Positions 39,434 through 48,168 of a stretch of DNA of 64,000 nucleotides are shown here, in pieces. Origin of the DNA: Homoserinimonas aerilata (GTDB taxonomy: Bacteria > Actinomycetota > Actinomycetes > Actinomycetales > Microbacteriaceae); assembly GCF_006716125.1 (NCBI RefSeq), contig NZ_VFOM01000002.1, positions 62,001 through 126,000 of the forward strand, in the 5' to 3' direction. The translations under genes and the position numbers were made by a program. The notes beneath the pieces were generated by a model that saw only the letters and a list, made by a program, of their open reading frames with translations, made no database searches and was not told where the DNA came from. How positions within the stretch are numbered: the first letter of the stretch is position 1; each line of letters opens with the position of its first letter.

Positions 39434-40333
39434 GTGACGGTCCAGGAACATTCAGCAGCAGGCGGCGCTTCGCGTGCCGGCGGAACGGTCGAACTCTACG
39501 ACTTCCGCCGCCCCACGACGCTCGCCCGTGAGCATTCGCGCGTGCTCGAGCTCGCTTTCGAGACGTTCGCCCGCCAGTGGGGTACCCAGCTGACGGCGAA
39601 GGTCCGCGTGCTGTCGCAGGTCACCTGCGAGCAGGTGCTCATGTTCAGCTACGACGAGTACGCCGCGTCTCTGCCGTCGACGACGGCGATGGTGCTGCTC
39701 GCGGTCGACGACATCGACTCGAAGGCCGTCATCCAGTTCCCCACTTCTGCGGCGCTGTCGTGGATCACGTACATGCTCGGCGGCCACGGTGCCACCACGA
39801 ACACGGGCGAGCGCAAGTTCACGCAGGTCGAGCAGGCGCTCGTGCGTCGCCTCATGGATGACGCGCTGGAGGATCTGCGCTACTCGCTGGGCGCGCTCCT
39901 CGTGAACAGGGTCTCCGTCGATGGTTTCCAGTACAACTCGCAGTTCGCCCAGGCGGCGGCGACGAGCGATCTGATGATCGTGGCGGGCTTCGACATCCGT
40001 GTCGGTGAGAGCACCGCCAAGGCGACTGTCGCTGTTCCGGCTGAGGTTCTGCTGCCGCAGCTGGGCGACGCCAACCCGACGAGTGCGGTTACGGATGCGC
40101 CGCGCCTGATGCGTTCGCAGGTCGCGTCGGCGCCGGTGTCGGTGTCGTTGCGGCTCGAGCCGGCGATGGTGAGGCCCAGCATGGTGCTGAACCTGGCGGT
40201 CGGCGATCTGCTTCCCATCCCGCATCCGCAGCACAGGCCGCTCGAGGTGGCCGTGGAGGGGCAGCCTATGGGCCGCGCCGCCGTCGGCTCGAATGGTTCT
40301 CGCCTCGCCTGCGTCGTGGTCTCCACGGCCTGA
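39434..40333 (+). CDS. fliM: Flagellar motor switch protein FliM
   Basis: FliM (299 residues) forms the middle of the C ring. The family start YDFRRPTTLAREHSRVLELA is followed by the FliM_N domain, with FPTSAALSWITYMLGGHG and ERKFTQVEQALVRRLMDDAL. A SpoA domain closes the protein (LNLAVGDLLPIPHPQHRPLE). I chose GTG 39434: the promoter -10 box ends at 39425, so earlier starts are excluded. The N-terminus lacks the EIDALL peptide that binds CheY-P in chemotactic bacteria. Confidence 0.9.
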   Translation: MTVQEHSAAGGASRAGGTVELYDFRRPTTLAREHSRVLELAFETFARQWGTQLTAKVRVLSQVTCEQVLMFSYDEYAASLPSTTAMVLLAVDDIDSKAVIQFPTSAALSWITYMLGGHGATTNTGERKFTQVEQALVRRLMDDALEDLRYSLGALLVNRVSVDGFQYNSQFAQAAATSDLMIVAGFDIRVGESTAKATVAVPAEVLLPQLGDANPTSAVTDAPRLMRSQVASAPVSVSLRLEPAMVRPSMVLNLAVGDLLPIPHPQHRPLEVAVEGQPMGRAAVGSNGSRLACVVVSTA

Positions 40334-40373
40334 CTTTTCACATCCAGCTCTCCAATCGTCCTAAGGATCAGCC

Positions 40374-41084
40374 ATGACAGTTCTCACCAGCACCCTCAGC
40401 TCTGACGCGGTAGCCGCTCTCGTTCGGCAGCTGCCGAGCGCTTCGACCCTGACGCCTGTCGTCGCGAAGGATGGCCGCGCGGCCGCCCTCGCCGCGACAT
40501 CCGCTGTCTCTGCGTCGTTCGTCGGCGCAACCGCCGCCGATGTCGCGATCGTTCTGTTCGATGCGCAGGCGGTTGCGGCTGCGGCCGGCGAGGCGACGCT
40601 GGTGTCGGCCGTCGATGTGCTTCGCCCTGCCCTTGAGGCGGCGACGGGTGTTCTGGGTTCGGGTGTTCTGGGCGACGCGGTCGAGGCGGATGCGTCCGCG
40701 CTGTTCTCCGACAAGGCCACGGCGGTGTTCGAGTTGACGTCCGAGGGGGGCAACACCGCCGGCTGGTTTGCGATCCGCATTCGCGAGTCCGGCACCGTGG
40801 GTGGTGCGGCCCGGCTGAGCAACGACGAGGTCGTCGGCAAGCTGGGCCGCATCAACAACGTCGAGATGGCGTTGACGGTCGAGTTGGGCCGCACCCGCAT
40901 GTCGGTGCGCGACGTGCTGGGCCTTGAGCCTGGCGCCGTGATCGAGCTGGACCGTTCGGCCGGCGCGCCCGCCGACATCCTGCTCAACGGTCGCCTCATC
41001 GCCCACGGCGAGATCGTGGTCGTCGACCAGGACTACGCCGTGCGCATCACCACCATCCTCGATGTCGCTGACGGCGTGGCCTGA
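40374..41084 (+). CDS. fliN: Flagellar motor switch protein FliN with extended N-terminal domain
   Basis: A 236-residue C-ring protein. The C-terminal SpoA domain is clear (LGRTRMSVRDVLGLEPGAVI followed by ELDRSAGAPADILLNGRLIA and HGEIVVVDQDYAVRI). The first ~150 residues are an additional alanine/valine-rich domain, as in FliY-type proteins. The CheC phosphatase motif is not evident: the expected region (LRPALEAATGVLGSG) keeps only the glutamate. It ends one base before fliO begins. Confidence 0.9.
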   Translation: MTVLTSTLSSDAVAALVRQLPSASTLTPVVAKDGRAAALAATSAVSASFVGATAADVAIVLFDAQAVAAAAGEATLVSAVDVLRPALEAATGVLGSGVLGDAVEADASALFSDKATAVFELTSEGGNTAGWFAIRIRESGTVGGAARLSNDEVVGKLGRINNVEMALTVELGRTRMSVRDVLGLEPGAVIELDRSAGAPADILLNGRLIAHGEIVVVDQDYAVRITTILDVADGVA

Positions 41085-41085
41085 C

Positions 41086-41562
41086 GTGGAAGATCTTTTC
41101 GTCGCGCTGCGCGTGGCCGTCTCGCTGGCGGCCGTGCTGGCGCTGGTGTGGTGGTTGCACCGTCGCCTCACGCGGGGTGTGAAGCGCCCGTCGGCGAAGG
41201 CCGTGACCGTGGTCACGCGGCAGTCGCTCGGCCAGAAGGCGTCACTCGTGGTCGTTGACGTGGAGGGCAGCAGGCTTGTGCTCGGCGTGACCGAGCACGG
41301 TGTCTCCGTGCTGCAGTCCGCCGAGATGCCGGAGCCCGTGCTCGAGTCCGTGCCCGCTCTTGACTCCGAGGAGAAGCCCAGTTTCGCTCGCTCGCTCGGG
41401 CAGGCGCAGTCGGATGCTGGGGCATTGCGCGTAGTGAAGCCGCTGTTCACGCAGGACGGCAGCGAGGCGTCGCGTTCTGCCGCTTCCGGCGCTCTGGCTG
41501 GCAGCATCCTGTCGCCGCAGACCTGGAAGCAGGCTGCCGCGACTCTCCGCAAGGCCCTCTGA
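41086..41562 (+). CDS. fliO: Flagellar biosynthetic protein FliO
   Basis: FliO (158 residues) helps assemble the FliP ring of the export gate. It has one N-terminal membrane helix (RVAVSLAAVLALVWWL) followed by a basic stretch and the conserved fold KAVTVVTRQSLGQKASLVVV and RLVLGVTEHGVSVLQ. I chose the GTG at 41086, just after the fliN stop; an in-frame start at 41062 would overlap fliN by 23 bases. Its stop overlaps fliP. Confidence 0.85.
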   Translation: MEDLFVALRVAVSLAAVLALVWWLHRRLTRGVKRPSAKAVTVVTRQSLGQKASLVVVDVEGSRLVLGVTEHGVSVLQSAEMPEPVLESVPALDSEEKPSFARSLGQAQSDAGALRVVKPLFTQDGSEASRSAASGALAGSILSPQTWKQAAATLRKAL

Positions 41563-42449
41563 TGGGGTTCGGAAATGGCCGCGGGCTGCGGGGCCGTGGT
41601 GGCGCGCCTCTCGTCCTCGCCTCCGAGGCGCGGCCCTGGCTCAACCCCAGAACCCTTGCCCTCCTGCTGTTCGCGCTGATCACGGTCATCGCAGTGATGA
41701 ACCTGGGTCTGCAGGCTGCCTACGCCGTCGACCCGCCGACGGATCCGACGGACCCGAACGCCCCCGTGGCGCCACTCGACGACATCGGCAGCCTGTCGAT
41801 CGAGATCAATGGACCCAACGGCACCCCGTCGTCGTCGATCGTCACCCTGCTGGGCATCACGCTGCTGTCGGTGGCGCCCGCGCTGCTGCTCATGATGACG
41901 TCGTTCACGAAGATCTTCGTTGTGCTGGCGATGACCCGCAATGCGCTCGCGCTGCCGTCGATCCCGCCGAACCAGGTGCTTGCTGGTCTCGCCCTGTTCC
42001 TGTCGTTGTTCATCATGGCGCCGGTCATCGGCGACATGAACACGACCGGGGTGGAGCCTTATCTTGAGGGGCAGATCGATTTCACGCAGGCGTTGGAGCG
42101 GGCATCCGAACCGCTGCGACAGTTCATGCTCTCGTTGACCCGTGAGGAGGATCTGGCGCTGATGACCCGCGCCGGCGGCATCGAGAACCCGGCAGATCCT
42201 TCCGCGGTCGAGCTGACCACGCTGATCCCCGCGTTCATGATCTCGGAGCTGCGTGCGGCGTTCATCATCGGCTTCGTCATCTTCGTGCCGTTCCTCGTCA
42301 TCGACCTGGTCGTCGCCGCGGCGCTCATGTCGATGGGAATGATGATGCTTCCGCCCGTCATGATCTCGCTGCCGTTCAAGATCCTGCTCTTCGTGCTGGT
42401 CGACGGCTGGGGCCTCATCATCACCTCCCTCGTAGAGAGTTACCGCTGA
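41562..42449 (+). CDS. fliP: Flagellar export gate protein FliP
   Basis: FliP (295 residues) forms the core of the type III export gate in the membrane. Diagnostic segments are LLLMMTSFTKIFVVLAMTRN followed by ALALPSIPPNQVLAGLALFL, and MISELRAAFIIGFVIFVPFL with VIDLVVAAALMSMGMMMLPP. The N-terminus has about 35 extra residues before a cleavable-looking hydrophobic segment (LALLLFALITVIAVMN). It overlaps fliO and fliQ by one base each. Confidence 0.95.
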   Translation: MGFGNGRGLRGRGGAPLVLASEARPWLNPRTLALLLFALITVIAVMNLGLQAAYAVDPPTDPTDPNAPVAPLDDIGSLSIEINGPNGTPSSSIVTLLGITLLSVAPALLLMMTSFTKIFVVLAMTRNALALPSIPPNQVLAGLALFLSLFIMAPVIGDMNTTGVEPYLEGQIDFTQALERASEPLRQFMLSLTREEDLALMTRAGGIENPADPSAVELTTLIPAFMISELRAAFIIGFVIFVPFLVIDLVVAAALMSMGMMMLPPVMISLPFKILLFVLVDGWGLIITSLVESYR

Positions 42450-42721
42450 TGGACGGCAGTGCGGTCCTCGACATCGGGATGCAGGGGCTCCTGATTGCGG
42501 CGAAGCTGTCGGCGCCGATCCTTGTCACCGCTCTCACGGTGGGTTTTGCGATCTCTCTGCTGCAGTCGATCACGCAGATCCAGGAGGTGACGCTCTCGTT
42601 CGTGCCGAAGGCGGCCGCCGTCTCCATCGCGCTCGTCGTCTGCGGGCACTGGATGATCAGCGAGATCGTCTCCTTCACGCATCGCCTGTTCGACATGATC
42701 CCTGCGCTTCTGGGCGGGTGA
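42449..42721 (+). CDS. fliQ: Flagellar export gate protein FliQ
   Basis: FliQ (90 residues) has two membrane helices and joins FliP and FliR in the export gate. The conserved middle is VGFAISLLQSITQIQEVTLS followed by FVPKAAAVSIALVV, then the second helix and ISFTHRLFDMIPALL-like end. Length and position match the family. It is four bases from fliR. Confidence 0.94.
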   Translation: MDGSAVLDIGMQGLLIAAKLSAPILVTALTVGFAISLLQSITQIQEVTLSFVPKAAAVSIALVVCGHWMISEIVSFTHRLFDMIPALLGG

Positions 42722-42725
42722 CCGC

Positions 42726-43493
42726 ATGGGCGTCGAACTGGATCTGGTGTGGCTTGAGGCGGTGATGCTCGCCGCCGTGCGCATGACCGCGTTCGTGGTC
42801 ATCGCGCCGCCGTTCTCGTACCGCGCGTTCCCCGCGCGCGTGAAGGCGACGCTCGCCATCGGGCTGGCGCTGGCCGTGTCGCCACAGGTCGTCGCCCAGT
42901 ATTCGACGCTCGGTTCGCTCAGCGAGGCCGAGTTCTTCGGTGCGCTCGTCATGGAGATCGTGGTCGGTGCCGTGCTCGGCTTCCTCGTCTTCATCGTGTT
43001 CTCTGCGCTGCAGTCGGCCGGAAGCCTCATCGACATGTTCGGTGGTTTTCAGATGGCGCAGGCCTTCGACCCCGGCTCGCAGGTGAACGGTGCCCAGTTC
43101 TCGCGCCTGTTCCACATGACGGCGATCGCGCTCATGTTCAGCTCCGGCGCCTACCAGCTGGTCATCGGCGGTCTCGTCCGCAGTTTCACCGCGATGCCTC
43201 TCGGCGGTGGCGTCGATCTGGCCGGCACGGCGCAGACCATGATCGCCGGCGTCACCCAGATGTTCCTCGCCTCCGTGCAGATCGCCGGCCCGCTGCTGGT
43301 GGTGCTGTTCCTGGCGGATGCCGGGCTCGGCCTGCTCACGAGGGTCGCGCCCGCCTTGAACGCCTTCGCGCTCGGCTTCCCGCTGAAGATCTTCCTCACG
43401 CTCTCCCTGGCCGTCGTCGTCTTCGCGGCGCTGCCCGGCATCGTCAGCTCACTCGCCGGCGAGGCCGTCGATACCGTGCTGGGGGTGAGGTAG
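42726..43493 (+). CDS. fliR: Flagellar export gate protein FliR
   Basis: FliR (255 residues) completes the export gate with about six membrane helices. Typical segments are MLAAVRMTAFVVIAPPFSYR, ARVKATLAIGLALAVSP, and LLVVLFLADAGLGLLTRVAP with LNAFALGFPLKIFLTL. It ends directly before the flhB ATG without any gap. Confidence 0.94.
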   Translation: MGVELDLVWLEAVMLAAVRMTAFVVIAPPFSYRAFPARVKATLAIGLALAVSPQVVAQYSTLGSLSEAEFFGALVMEIVVGAVLGFLVFIVFSALQSAGSLIDMFGGFQMAQAFDPGSQVNGAQFSRLFHMTAIALMFSSGAYQLVIGGLVRSFTAMPLGGGVDLAGTAQTMIAGVTQMFLASVQIAGPLLVVLFLADAGLGLLTRVAPALNAFALGFPLKIFLTLSLAVVVFAALPGIVSSLAGEAVDTVLGVR

Positions 43494-44636
43494 ATGGCCG
43501 AGGAGCCTTCAGGCGAACGCACAGAGCAGGCCACCGAGAAGCGCATGAAGGATGTGCGCGAGAAGGGGCAGCTCTCCAAGTCACAGGATGTGACCGCATG
43601 GCTCGGTGTGGGGGCCGCCGCCGTCGCCATCCCGGGCACCATTGCCGCGGCATCCGCAGCGGGCATCGATCAGCTTCTCGGTGTCGCCACCATCGCGGCA
43701 GCGCCCGACCCGCTGGTCGCGCTCGAACTGCTCGGCGAGGGTCTGAGCGCGATCATGGTGATCTTGGGCCCGATGCTCGTCGCCGTTCTTGTGATCGTCG
43801 TCATCGGTGCTGCCGCTCAGGGTGGCATCCATCTGAAGAAGTTCCGCGGCAAGTTCGAACAGTTCAACCTCGTTGCCGGCATCAAGCGCACCTTCGGCAT
43901 GCAGGCGCTCTGGCAGGGGGCGAAGGCGCTGCTCAAGACGGCCGTTGTCGGGCTCGTGCTGTTCCTTGTCATCCAGGGCCTCATGCCTGTGCTCATGTCT
44001 GCCGGCGGCCATTCCGTCACCGCGCTGATCGAGGCGGCAGGGGGAGGGGCGGCCGCGCTGCTGCAGTTCGCCGTCGCCGCCGGCCTCGTTCTCGCCGCCG
44101 CCGACGTCTTCGTCGTCATGAAGCGCAACCGCAAGAAGACGCGCATGACCAAGAAGGAGGTGCGCGACGAGAACAAGAACACCGACGGCGACCCCCTCAT
44201 CAAGTCGCAGCGCCGCTCCCGCCAGCTCGCCATGAGCCGCAACCGCATGATCGCAGCCATCGGCGATGCGGATGTCGTGCTCGTCAACCCCACACATGTC
44301 GCCGTCGCGCTCAAATATGAGCCCGGAAAGTCCGCCCCCCGCGTTGTCGCCAAAGGTTCGGGCATCATCGCCGCGCGCATCCGCGAGGAAGCCGAGACGA
44401 AGGGTGTGCCCATGGTGCGCGACATTCCGCTCGCCCGCGCGCTGCACGCCGCCTGTGAGCTCGGGCACGAAATCCCCGCAGAACTGTACGACGCCGTCGC
44501 CCGCATTCTCGCCTTCGTCATGGCCCTCAAGAAGCGTGGCGCGGCATCCGGAACCCACACCATCGCCGGCACAACGCCGGCATTCCCCCGCGTCAGCGCA
44601 GCACGGCCACTCGCCGCGCTGGCCGAGAGCTCGTGA
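43494..44636 (+). CDS. flhB: Flagellar export switch protein FlhB
   Basis: FlhB (380 residues) has four membrane helices and a cytoplasmic domain that cleaves itself to switch substrates. It begins with GERTEQATEKRMKDVREKGQ, the family signature, and has the autocleavage site NPTH at residues 265-268. It continues AVALKYEPGKSAPRVVAKGS. The C-terminal tail (about 35 residues) is low complexity. Ten bases separate it from flhA. Confidence 0.95.
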   Translation: MAEEPSGERTEQATEKRMKDVREKGQLSKSQDVTAWLGVGAAAVAIPGTIAAASAAGIDQLLGVATIAAAPDPLVALELLGEGLSAIMVILGPMLVAVLVIVVIGAAAQGGIHLKKFRGKFEQFNLVAGIKRTFGMQALWQGAKALLKTAVVGLVLFLVIQGLMPVLMSAGGHSVTALIEAAGGGAAALLQFAVAAGLVLAAADVFVVMKRNRKKTRMTKKEVRDENKNTDGDPLIKSQRRSRQLAMSRNRMIAAIGDADVVLVNPTHVAVALKYEPGKSAPRVVAKGSGIIAARIREEAETKGVPMVRDIPLARALHAACELGHEIPAELYDAVARILAFVMALKKRGAASGTHTIAGTTPAFPRVSAARPLAALAESS

Positions 44637-44646
44637 AAGGCCTGAC

Positions 44647-46698
44647 ATGAAACGCAACCTTGTGATGCTCGCCGTACCCGTGGGGGTTGTCGGCATCATC
44701 CTGCTGCTCGTCGTGCCCATTCCGGCCGGCCTGCTCGACGTGCTCATCATCCTGAACATCCTGTTCGCGCTCGTCATCCTGCTGACCAGCATGTTCGTGA
44801 AGAAGCCGCTCGACTTCTCGGTGTTCCCGTCGCTGCTGCTGGTGGCGACCCTGTTCCGCCTCGGCATCAACGTTGCTTCCACCCGCCTCGTGCTCGGCAA
44901 TGGCTACGCCGGGCAGGTCATCGAGGCGTTCGGTCATGTCGCCGTCGGTGGTTCGCTCATCATCGGTGCCGTCATCTTCCTCATCCTCGTCGTCATCCAG
45001 TTCGTTGTTGTCACGAAGGGTGCCGAGCGCGTCGCCGAGGTCGGGGCCCGCTTCACGCTCGACGCCATGCCCGGCAAGCAGATGGCCATCGACGCCGACC
45101 TCAACGCCGGGCTCATCACCGATGTTGAGGCCCGCACCCGCCGCGCCTCCGTCTCCGCCGAGGCCGACTTCTACGGCGCCATGGATGGTGCATCCAAGTT
45201 CGTCAAGGGTGACGCCATCGCCGGCATCATCATCGTCATCATCAACGCCGTCGGTGGGCTCGCCATCGGTATGGCCATGCACGGCATGGAGATCGGCGAA
45301 GCCCTCGAGACGTACACGATCCTCACCATCGGCGACGGTCTGGTCACCCAGATCCCGGCACTGCTGATGGCTGTCTCCACCGGCATGATCGTCACCCGCT
45401 CCAATGTCGAAGAAGACATGGGTTCCACCTCGTCGCAGCAGCTCACCCAGTCGCGTCAGGCGCTGATGATCGCCGGATGCGCCGCAATCGTGATGGCGCT
45501 CATCCCCGGCATGCCGATCCTCCCCTTCATCATCGTCGGGGCGGTGCTCATCATCGCCTCGCAGCGCATCAAGGCGAACGACGCGAAGAAGGCCGCAGAC
45601 GCGGAGGCGGAGGAGATCGCCGCAGCCGTTGTGCCACCCGGCGACACCACGGAGGACCTCATCGAGCAGATGCGGGTGCACGCCCTCGAGATCCAGCTCG
45701 CGCCCGACCTCGTCGACCTGGTCTCCGGAGCATCCGACGATCTGCTCGCCCGCGTGCGCGCCCTGCGCCGCAAGATCGCCTTCGACCTCGGCGTCGTCGT
45801 GCCGCCCGTGCGCACCCGCGACAGTGTCGAGCTGCCCGCCGGCAGCTACGTCATCCGCATCGCCGGCGTGGAGGCGGGCCGCGGTGTCGCCCCGCGCGGC
45901 AAGGTGCTCGCCCTCGGCGACAACCTCGACACGCTGCCCGGCCCCGCCACCATCGAGCCCGTGTTCGGCCTCGCCGGCAAATGGATTCCCGGCGAGATGC
46001 GCCACAGCGCCGAGATGATGGGCGCCACCGTCATCGACCGCGTCTCCGTGCTCGTCACCCACCTCTCCTCGCTCGTCACCGCCAACGCGGCCCGGCTGCT
46101 CACCCGCGAGGATGTGCGCGTGCTCACCGAGGGCGTCAAGCAGGTCAACCCGGCCGCCGTCGACGAGCTCGTGCCACACCCGCTCAGCCTCGCCGAGGTG
46201 CAGCGCGTGCTGCAGGGGCTGCTCAGCGAGCAGGTGCCCATCAACGACCTGCCGCGCATCTACGAGGCGCTGTCTCTGCGCGCCAAGGCGTCGACCGACC
46301 CGGAGGGGCTCATCGAGGCCGCCCGCCAGGCGCTCGGCCCCGCCATCACCAGCCGGCACAGCGAGGGCACTCTTCTGCGCGTCATGATGATCGACCCCAT
46401 GCTCGAGCAGTCCATGCTCGAGAGCATGCGCCCCTCCGAGCTGGGCACCCAGCTGCTGCTCGAACCGCAGGCGCTGGAGGCCATCATCGGCTCCGTCAAG
46501 GAGATCGCCACCGTGCAGGAGGCCGCCGGGCGCAGCGCGGTTCTCGTCTGCGCCCCCGCCCTGCGCCCCGCCATCCGGCGCATCGTCGCCGCGCAGATCG
46601 GCGGGCTGCCCGTGCTCTCGTACCAGGAAGTGACCGCCGCGAACGTCGACATCGAGACCGTGGGGGTGGTTCGTGTCACCGCGCAGATTCCGGCTTGA
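44647..46698 (+). CDS. flhA: Flagellar export gate protein FlhA
   Basis: FlhA (683 residues) is the main export gate component, with about eight membrane helices and a large cytoplasmic domain that docks chaperones. The FHIPEP signature region reads RVAEVGARFTLDAMPGKQMA followed by IDADLNAGLI. The C-terminal domain has RIYEALSLRAKASTDPEGLI and PVLSYQEVTAANVDIETVGV. Its end overlaps the following flhF-like gene by 26 bases. Confidence 0.96.
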   Translation: MKRNLVMLAVPVGVVGIILLLVVPIPAGLLDVLIILNILFALVILLTSMFVKKPLDFSVFPSLLLVATLFRLGINVASTRLVLGNGYAGQVIEAFGHVAVGGSLIIGAVIFLILVVIQFVVVTKGAERVAEVGARFTLDAMPGKQMAIDADLNAGLITDVEARTRRASVSAEADFYGAMDGASKFVKGDAIAGIIIVIINAVGGLAIGMAMHGMEIGEALETYTILTIGDGLVTQIPALLMAVSTGMIVTRSNVEEDMGSTSSQQLTQSRQALMIAGCAAIVMALIPGMPILPFIIVGAVLIIASQRIKANDAKKAADAEAEEIAAAVVPPGDTTEDLIEQMRVHALEIQLAPDLVDLVSGASDDLLARVRALRRKIAFDLGVVVPPVRTRDSVELPAGSYVIRIAGVEAGRGVAPRGKVLALGDNLDTLPGPATIEPVFGLAGKWIPGEMRHSAEMMGATVIDRVSVLVTHLSSLVTANAARLLTREDVRVLTEGVKQVNPAAVDELVPHPLSLAEVQRVLQGLLSEQVPINDLPRIYEALSLRAKASTDPEGLIEAARQALGPAITSRHSEGTLLRVMMIDPMLEQSMLESMRPSELGTQLLLEPQALEAIIGSVKEIATVQEAAGRSAVLVCAPALRPAIRRIVAAQIGGLPVLSYQEVTAANVDIETVGVVRVTAQIPA

Positions 46699-47743
46699 CG
46701 GCGGCAGCCTCGACGAGGTGAGGCAGCGCGCCCGCGAGGAACACGGTGCGGATGCGCGCATCGTCGCCATAGAGCAGGTCACCACGGGCGGCCTCGGCGG
46801 CTTCTTCGCCACCCGCCGCTACGAGGCCACCGTCGAGGTGCCCGACAGGCCCGGCGGCACAGTGCGCGAGGCGGTCGACGCGCACACGCTCGACGGCAGC
46901 GCGCGCGTCGGCCTGGCCGCACTTCTCGATGAGGCGGATGCCACGGAGCAGACGCTCGGGCCGGGTGCGGCTGCTTCGGCGTCTTCTGCTCCTGCATCCT
47001 CTGCTTCGGCGTCTGGTGGCTCGGGGCCCGGCTCCGCCGCATCCGCTTCCGTCGGTTCGGGCGTGCCGCTCTCCGTCGCGCCCGTGTCGACGGCGTCCCG
47101 CGAATTCGCGGCCATCCTCGACGAACTGCAGGCCGTCACCGAGGTGCCCGAGCCGGAGGCGACCGCAACAGGGTTCGCCGCCGCGGGCGCGACCGCCTAC
47201 GCGCAGGCGGGCACCGCATCCGGATTCTCCTCCTCACGCGGAGCCACCCCCATGCCTCCCGCAGCACCGCGCGTGCCCGCAGCCCCGCCGCTCGCACGCG
47301 GCGTCGGCGACCTCGTCGTCGTGGTCGGCTTCGCCGCGGAGGCGCTCGCCGTCGCCCGCGCCATGTCATTCACGGTGCCCGCCGATGTCGTCGTCGCCGG
47401 GGCGGCCGTCGCCGAAGGGCTCAGCCGCATCGACGACCGGCGCGGGGCCATCACCGCCAGGGCGCGCGGCGTCGAACGCGAACGCTTCGTCATCGTCGCC
47501 TACGGCCTCACCCCCGGCGACACGGTGGCCCGGCAGGCGCAGTCGCTCGTCGAGTTGCGGGCCGACCAGTTGTGGCTCGCCGTCGACGCGGGCCGCAAGG
47601 CCGACGACACGGCCCGCTGGGTGGTCGCGCTCTCGTCCGTGGCGACACCGGATGCGGTGGCCGGCATCGGCAGAGAGGCGACCGTCAGCCCAGAAACGGT
47701 GCGCGAGCTCGGCCTGCCCGTGAGCTGGGACTACGACGGTTAG
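46673..47743 (+). CDS. FlhF-like protein without a recognisable P-loop
   Basis: A 356-residue protein in the position of flhF (after flhA). The first ~55 residues resemble the FlhF N-terminus (RFRLDGGSLDEVRQRAREEH followed by GADARIVAIEQV). A long Ala/Ser/Pro-rich linker follows (about 95-205). The C-terminal ~145 residues follow the pattern of an SRP-type G domain, but where GxxxxGKT is expected the sequence is VVVVGFAAEALAVARAM, without Lys or the Gly frame. A later stretch, QLWLAVDAGRKADDTARWVV, recalls the G5 region. It probably cannot bind GTP as FlhF does. Starts at GTG 46673. Confidence 0.65.
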   Translation: MSPRRFRLDGGSLDEVRQRAREEHGADARIVAIEQVTTGGLGGFFATRRYEATVEVPDRPGGTVREAVDAHTLDGSARVGLAALLDEADATEQTLGPGAAASASSAPASSASASGGSGPGSAASASVGSGVPLSVAPVSTASREFAAILDELQAVTEVPEPEATATGFAAAGATAYAQAGTASGFSSSRGATPMPPAAPRVPAAPPLARGVGDLVVVVGFAAEALAVARAMSFTVPADVVVAGAAVAEGLSRIDDRRGAITARARGVERERFVIVAYGLTPGDTVARQAQSLVELRADQLWLAVDAGRKADDTARWVVALSSVATPDAVAGIGREATVSPETVRELGLPVSWDYDG

Positions 47744-47756
47744 ATAGGCTGGGCGC

Positions 47757-48101
47757 ATGCTGGTGTTGACGCGTAAACCGGGGGAGCGGGTGCTCATCGG
47801 CGACGACATCGTCATCACCATCCTCGAAGGCCGCGGCGACGGCATCCGCATCGGCATCGACGCCCCGCGTGGCGTCAAGATCCAGCGGGCCGAGATCGTG
47901 CAGGCCGTCACCGAGGCGAACGTTGCCGCCGCGCAGCTCTCCTCCGACGACGCCGAAGCCCAGCTCAAGGCCGCGCTCGGGCTGGCGCTGCCGGCCGAGG
48001 CTGCTGCTGAGGCCTCTCCGGCTGAGGCCTCTTCTGCTGAGCCTTCTTCTGCTGAGCCTGAGTCGCCTGCGGCTGGTGCGGGCTCGGCCGACCCCGCATA
48101 G
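47757..48101 (+). CDS. csrA: Carbon storage regulator CsrA with C-terminal extension
   Basis: CsrA is a dimeric RNA-binding protein that blocks translation at GGA motifs. The first ~60 residues are the normal fold: MLVLTRKPGERVLIGDDIVI, then RIGIDAPRGVKIQRAEIV, with the conserved Arg in the RNA-binding strand. The protein is 114 residues, against 60-80 usually; the extra part is repetitive Ala/Glu/Ser/Pro (ASPAEASSAEPSSAEPESPA). Its place at the end of the flagellar operon, with fliW at the other end of the locus, suggests control of flagellin translation. Confidence 0.92.
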   Translation: MLVLTRKPGERVLIGDDIVITILEGRGDGIRIGIDAPRGVKIQRAEIVQAVTEANVAAAQLSSDDAEAQLKAALGLALPAEAAAEASPAEASSAEPSSAEPESPAAGAGSADPA

Positions 48102-48168
48102 TTCGACCCCGCCTCCTTGGACCTGCTCGAGCCGAGCATCCGCCACTCGTCTGCTTTCTGTGCCGAGG

